From Geosiphon pyriformis (lineage: Eukaryota > Glomeromycota > Glomeromycetes > Archaeosporales > Geosiphonaceae), in NCBI GenBank assembly GCA_016748015.1, contig JAAOMT010000134.1, positions 1,694,657-1,758,656 of the forward strand: a stretch of DNA of 64,000 bases. The letters run 5' to 3'. Of this stretch, positions 58,670 through 64,000 are shown piece by piece. Each line of letters begins with the position of its first letter. The first letter of the stretch is position 1. Made by a program: the position numbers and the translations under genes. The notes under the pieces were generated by a model. That model saw only the letters and a list, made by a program, of their open reading frames with translations. It ran no database searches and was not told the DNA's origin.

Positions 58670-60015
58670 ACCCAAAAATATTACAAAAAATAAACACACA
58701 AAAATATTAACAACTTTAATATTATATTAATACTCAACAGTTCAGGAAAAATTATCTCAAAAAAAACAAAACAATATAAAACAACAATCAAAATATTTTA
58801 TCACTTATCAAGATATTTTATACTGAAAAAACAAAAAATATTTAGATCAATCACTTAGAGTTATTACAAAACTAAAAAAAAAACAATATTAATTAACATG
58901 TATTCAGACCCAACAACAGAACATTTTCATAAAAAAGCAATCATAGAAAGAACCAAAAAAAGATATTATTGTCTATCTATATATTCAAATATTATTTAAT
59001 ATGTTCAAAATTGTGATGCTTGTTAAAAAAAGGAGGAACAAAACTCAGTAAACTGCTAAAACCAATTAAAATAAAACAACTATTTGATCAAATTAGAATT
59101 GACTTAGTTAGACTATTACTAATAATCAGCAGAGACAATCATTATATAGCAGTAGTCATAAACTATTTTACAAAATGGTCAGAAGCAAAAGCAATTCAAA
59201 AAGCAGATGCAAAATCTATAGCTGAATTTGTTTACCAAGATTTGATTTGTTGACATGGATGTTCAAAAAAATTATTATCAGATTAAAAAACTCATTTTGT
59301 GAACAGAACATTAGTAAAATTAAGTCAAAGATTTGGAATTAAAAGACTATTATTATTATTATATTATTTACAAACAAATGGCTTAGTTGAAAAATTCAAC
59401 AGAACAATATGTGAAGCAATAGCAAAAATCAGCCAAAAAAACCAAAACAAATGGAATTTATTTATATTATCAATACTATTTGCTTATCAAACAATAAAGC
59501 AAAATATCACACAAGCAACACTATTTGAACTTGTTTATAATAGAACAACAACATTACCAGTTAAGATAGATATCAACACATATCCAATAAAACCAATAAC
59601 AGAAACCAACTTCTAAAGAACATTGTTAAAAAGAACATACAAACTAATAGAAACATTGAAAAACAAAAGATGAAAAACAGCTAATAATATTTAAAAGGCA
59701 CAAAAAAAACAAAAAAAATGACATGATAACCAATTATTAGATAAACCAGTTGAATTCAAGATTAGAAACAAAGTATTTTTATATTGTACCAAAGTAAAAA
59801 AACAATAAAATAAAAAATTTGATTCCAAATAAAACAGATCATTTCACATTAAGGAAATTCTAGAAAATAAAACTTATAAACTAAGATAGAACAACAAAAT
59901 TTTAGCTAAAGCAGTACATAAAAATTGACTGAAATTATACTACAATATAATATCATTATCTACTAATAATATTATACAACTGAGAATACAAAAAATACTA
60001 ATCAAACTAAATAAA
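58670..60015 (+). pseudogene. Element E integrase
   Basis: HHCC remnants HFHKKAIIERTKKRYY and NCDAC near 59000-59020, then core motifs RIDLVRLLL, LLSD (followed by a stop) and NGLVEKFN. TLPVKIDINTYPIKPI is seen near 59540-59590. Frame segments 59020-59253 and 59299-59616 are the longest. Confidence 0.82.
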
Positions 60016-60109
60016 ATTTATGAAATCTTAAACCAATCATCATTATTGAAGCAAACACATTGAATTAACTTACTAATAGAATATATAAAGAGTTAAAAAC
60101 ACATAACAA

Positions 60110-60379
60110 AAACAACAAAAAAAGATAGAAATCTTTAACAATATTGATTTACTGGCACAACAATTATTACAACTAATTCAATAATAATAATAAGAGCATT
60201 ATGTTTAAACATACACATAATACAGATGCAAAATTTGAACTTGGATATTTTGGACAGACCACTATAGTTAAAAACTTCAGTTATGTATAAAATTAGATTA
60301 AAAAATAGCAATAAAAATTACAGCAACTTATTAATACAAAAGAAAAATTTAGAAGATTTTACAGAAGCTCAATATTAAA
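60110..60379 (+). pseudogene. Element E ORF3 remnant carrying a duplicated dUTPase fragment
   Basis: The start (NIDLLAQQLLQLIQ after a lost ATG) and the end (DFTEAQY, then TAA) match ORF3. About 400 bp of the interior is missing. In its place 60195-60330 reads MFKHTHNTDAKFELGYFG, a second copy of dUTPase motif 1 (compare 56437-56490). The rearrangement probably arose by template switching during reverse transcription. Confidence 0.65.
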
Positions 60380-60390
60380 GAAGAGAATAA

Positions 60391-61283
60391 TGTTATTTAT
60401 AGAAATTAGAAATATTATAGTTAGAAAAATAGCCAATCAGAAGTAGACATAGTAACAGAGAAATTCTAAGATTTCTTTAAAAAAATTGCAAGATTCCAAA
60501 ATTTTGAAATTCCAAGATTTCTTTAAAGAAATCACAGAATTCCAGAAATCTTATATATCATAAATTATATATATATAGCAATAGTATCAGAAGTTAGAAA
60601 ATTAGTTAATTAGACTTGCAGATTATAATTATTAAATATTCTTCCCTTTACAAATAGTTATTATTAACCAATGTAAATTCATTACAATATCAAATAAACA
60701 TTTATATTATTATCCAATTTATATTATTGTCACTTGATTAAAAAAATTGTCACCACTCATCTGTTATCAACACTCCATGTTAATAATATTCAATATTTAA
60801 CTACACTAGAACAATAGCTCTTGATTATGGCTATTAATGGGATACTAATTTTTTATTTTTTTTATTTTTTTTATTTTTTTTATTTTTTTTATTTTTGTTT
60901 GTTTGTTTACTAATTGATTAAAAAAATTAATGTGCAGAATACTAACATCAAGATATAGTACTGGTAAAAAACTTAGAAATAAGAGTAAACACTCAGAATT
61001 AAAAATAGCTTACTAGGAAATACTGGGTACCAAGCTAAAAAAAAATTGACAAAATACATATTCTGAAAGTGATGAACAACAAAACACACCAACTTAAGGA
61101 TTGGGAAATAAACTAGAAACATCACAAAAGAATATTACTATTGAATCTTTGTCTATTATACAAAGGACTCAACTAAAACTTTTAGATACCAAAACCTTTA
61201 GATATTACTAATTATATCAGCTATTGAACATCAAATTATGAGTTTGTTATTTGTTTCAAAACTTCAAATAATCATCTGTAACA
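60391..61283 (+). repeat. 3' LTR of element E (type 2, 893 bp)
   Basis: Starts TGTTATTTATAGAAATTAG and ends ATCTGTAACA. Type-2 U3 repeats lie at 60460-60555, a TATATATATATAG run near 60568-60580, and a TTTTTTTTATTT-repeated tract at 60851-60897. The junction with LINE H at 61284 is clean. Confidence 0.9.
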
Positions 61284-63025
61284 ACAGCTTTACTCACTAT
61301 TATATTAGTCCTAATATTATTCAAAATACCTAAATAATTTTTAATCTTTATCTATTTAACAAAAAGATTTTTATTTTTAATCAAATTAGCAATATGTTTT
61401 CTTTTTATTTAACACTAATTATAGAAGTTTGGTACAGCAAACAAAATTTCAGAAACACATGTATCAATAACAGATTGGCTATTTAGATATAAAACTACAG
61501 TACAAAAAAACAAGATACATTCTAAAAATAATACAATAGTCTGTAATTTGGCTATTATAAAAGACAAAAGCCTATATATCTTAATATTAATATCCATATT
61601 TACACCCAGAAAATAAGTAGCTGTCTCACTAATAATTTTAACAGAATCAGCATATTTTAAAAAACTATCTATGTAAATTTTAATAGAACCAAACCAAACT
61701 TTAAGCAAGCCCTTTTGCATATTAGAAAACTCTTTAAATTTCAAAATATCTAATCCAAATAATTTACTAATATTTGCAAAATCAACCACCAAAAAATTTT
61801 TATTATTTAAAAATTCAGATGCTAATTTAAACTAATAAGATACAAAGTTTCTTAAAACTAATTTTTTTCATTAATAAAATGTTTTTCAGTTTATTATATT
61901 CTCTATTTTATTTGAAAGTCTGTTATCAAATACAATTTCAAACTATTTTAAAAAAAAAGCTATAATACAGAAATTTTTCCAAAATATTTAATATTAAGAA
62001 CTTATTAAGATCATAAAATACTCTGGGTAAATTTTTTACCAAAGATAAATTATTGTTCAAAAAAATTTTTACTACTTTAGCCAAAAAATTGTTTACTAAA
62101 CTAACATACAACTTTACAAGAAACTGGAAAGAATTTAAAAAAAACCATCTTAAAATCTGCAAATCTAAGAGTCTATATTTAAACAAATACTCAAAAATAT
62201 TTAATACATTAGAAAAAACAATCAATAAAACCATTTTTTTTGGATTGTATTTGCTTAAAAGACTTTAAACTATACAAAAATAAATAATATAAAGTCTTAT
62301 CAGAAAAGTTTTATGGCAAATCAGCCTTAGTTTTAAGACTTTTTCTGATTATTACATCTTACTTATAATATATACTTGATAAAATAAAACTAAACTGGAA
62401 CTAATAGTTAACTATAAACTGCAAAACAGCTAATACTAAATAAGAAAACTGTTTATCTGTAATTGTTTTTCTTAATACTACATTAGAAAAAACCTAATAT
62501 TTGTATAAGTTTGAGTTATATTAGACTTAAAAAAACTTTCAGTTGACAAAAAAATTCTCAAGTATTTGTGTAATTTACTTTTTTTAGCAATTAAAATTGG
62601 CAAATCACTAATTATTAATGAAACAATTTCAATATCTTAATTAATAAAAATACCCATTATCTTTTTATTATTAATTAAAATATTATTGACATTAAAAAAT
62701 TCACTAACAATATTCAAAATATATTGTGTAAAAGCTTGATTACTCTCTAAATTGTGTTATTAATAAAGATACTAATAGCAAAAAATAAAGTTTTTCCTCC
62801 AATAGTCTTAATTTTACCAGTTTTGGCCACAAATTTAGTATTAATTTGGTATTTACACAAGTGCTTATGTCTCTTAACTTCACACAAAAATAAATCATAA
62901 AAAATTCTCCAAAAAAAAGAAAATTTTACCCTAATTTAATTCATTATGTACTTTGTAATTATTTGAAAATTCAAAATCAGTTATTATTTTATTAATCTGA
63001 TTCTCATATATATTGCAAAAAATAG
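61284..63025 (-). pseudogene. LINE H: 5'-truncated, decayed LINE ORF2 fragment
   Basis: On the minus strand, from about 63025 down, conceptual translation follows LINE F ORF2. It reads the RT region (FFWRIFYDLFLCEVKRHKHL near 62930-62860), then SLVNNFLAKVVKIFLNNNLS (62105) and the RNase H part (KIYIDSFLKYADSVKIISET near 61690; VLYLNSQSVIDTC). HIANLIK is reached near 61390 and the sequence stops at 61284, where element E was inserted. No catalytic motif is intact and stops are very frequent. Confidence 0.8.
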
Positions 63026-64000
63026 AATTACAATTAAATTAAATCAAACCAAACTTTGGATGTTGTTTAAATTTGGTTCAAATTATGAACTGAACTTGAA
63101 CCAAATCAATTTTTCAAAGTAAGTTCAATTCAAGTTTAGCATTAAATTTTTTTAACAAGTTTGAGTTTAGTTTAAGTTTATGAACTTGTTCAAGTTCAAT
63201 AGAATTAAAAAAAAATATAACTTGTACTATTTGTTTATTAATCATTATTTTGTTTAATTACTATAATTAGTTAAAAAAGTATATAAAATTATACATATAT
63301 AACAATTTTACTCTCCAATTTATCAAAATAAATTCAATGTCAGTATTATTCAATGTTATCAAAGATTTAAAATTTGAAATAACAAAATTTGATAACTCAA
63401 ATAATTTAAATATTACTATATTTGATAAACATAGTTTTTAGAATAAAGTATAAAACTATTTTGATAAGTTTAAGTAAATAAAAAAAAACAAACAGCTAAA
63501 TATATGGTCTTAAAATATATACATAAACTATTTTTTTGTGAAACTATGAGTATTATTAAACTTTTATAATACTATTTAAAGACTTTTTACTAGACAGTAT
63601 ATATTACAATAAAAAAATATTATAAGAAAAAATAAAATGTCCAAAAAAATTACAAATCAATTGAAAAAATGTTTTAATGAGTGAAATTGCTATTTTTTTT
63701 ATAATTTTGGCTAATTTAATTAGAAAATTGCTTTAGTTTTTTATAATAACTGCTATTAACATTGATAATAAAAAACTTTGTAATATAATTATTATTTGGT
63801 TTATTAACTGCTAATGACTATTTTTTACAATAAAAAACTTTGAATTAATCAAAATATTTTAATATTTGAACCTTATTTTTTAATCTGTTTGTGTTAATAT
63901 AATTAAAAATAGAGTCATAAAACTCTATGTTTTAAATAAACAAGAATTAAAAGTAAATATCATCTTTATTATAAAATATTTTTTTTCTTTTACTTATATT
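63026..64000. other. AT-rich unassigned end of window
   Basis: No ORF of note. 63045-63210 contains many degenerate AAGTTCAAGTTT/AACTTGAACC motifs in both orientations. The phrase AATAAAAAACTTTG occurs twice (63767 and 63830). The rest is A/T-rich with no supportable feature. Confidence 0.5.

Larger units (their letters stand above)
52198..61283 (+). mobile_element. Element E: heavily decayed Ty3/gypsy copy with truncated 5' LTR (type-2 LTR)
   Basis: A partial 5' LTR (52198-52603), PBS region, gag, protease, Cys-rich, dUTPase, RT/RNase H and integrase are followed by a rearranged ORF3 and a full 3' LTR (60391-61283). The right flank at 61284 is in-frame LINE ORF2, so E inserted into LINE H. 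The left flank is host DNA and not LINE, so the left end is rearranged. Active sites are lost by transitions (protease NSG, RT YLDN). Confidence 0.87.

Overview
The window looks like a chromosome segment of an AT-rich, repeat-loaded fungus. The best fit I can offer is an arbuscular mycorrhizal fungus (Glomeromycotina, Rhizophagus-like), inferred from extreme AT content, short GT-AG introns of about 100 bp, a fungal-type COMPASS subunit, and the style of the Ty3/gypsy and non-LTR elements. The species is an inference; eukaryotic and fungal is well supported.

Layout. 1-34134 is a nested stack of related Ty3/gypsy LTR retrotransposons. An old plus-strand copy (C: 1-975, 11082-11163, 21359-25539) was split twice: by a complete minus-strand copy (A, 976-11081) and by a complete plus-strand copy (B, 11164-21358). 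Each insertion is flanked by a 4-bp target duplication that differs at one C/T position. C's 3' LTR abuts the gag of a still older copy (D, 25540-34134), and D's 3' LTR abuts the middle of a decayed LINE ORF1 (G1). From 34135 to 38420 two LINE derivatives that carry ORF1 but no ORF2 (G1 plus, G2 minus) lie tail to tail. From about 38690 to 45560 is a full-length but broken LINE (F) with ORF1, endonuclease, reverse transcriptase, RNase H and a C-terminal CCHC motif. About 6.6 kb of host DNA follows (45.6-52.2 kb). It holds a three-exon gene for an Spp1/CFP1-type PHD subunit of the Set1/COMPASS histone H3K4 methyltransferase (minus) and a divergently transcribed HNH-domain gene (plus). From 52198 to 61283 is another decayed gypsy copy (E), inserted in a minus-strand LINE fragment (H, 61284 to about 63025). 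The end of the window is AT-rich and unassigned.

The gypsy family has an unusual plan, readable in all copies taken together: LTR, PBS with an adjacent hairpin, Gag with CCHC knuckle, aspartic protease, a long Cys-rich module, a dUTPase domain with all five motifs, reverse transcriptase/RNase H, DDE integrase, and a separate third ORF of about 211 codons ending just before the polypurine tract and 3' LTR. Two LTR subtypes exist: type 1 (A, B) has 40-bp U3 repeats with an ATTGCTNAGCAAT core, and type 2 (C, D, E) has different AATTCCAGGATTTCT-like repeats in the same place. All copies are inactivated, mainly by C-to-T and G-to-A transitions. A and B are the least decayed, C intermediate, and D and E the most. 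No tRNA, rRNA or CRISPR array was seen.
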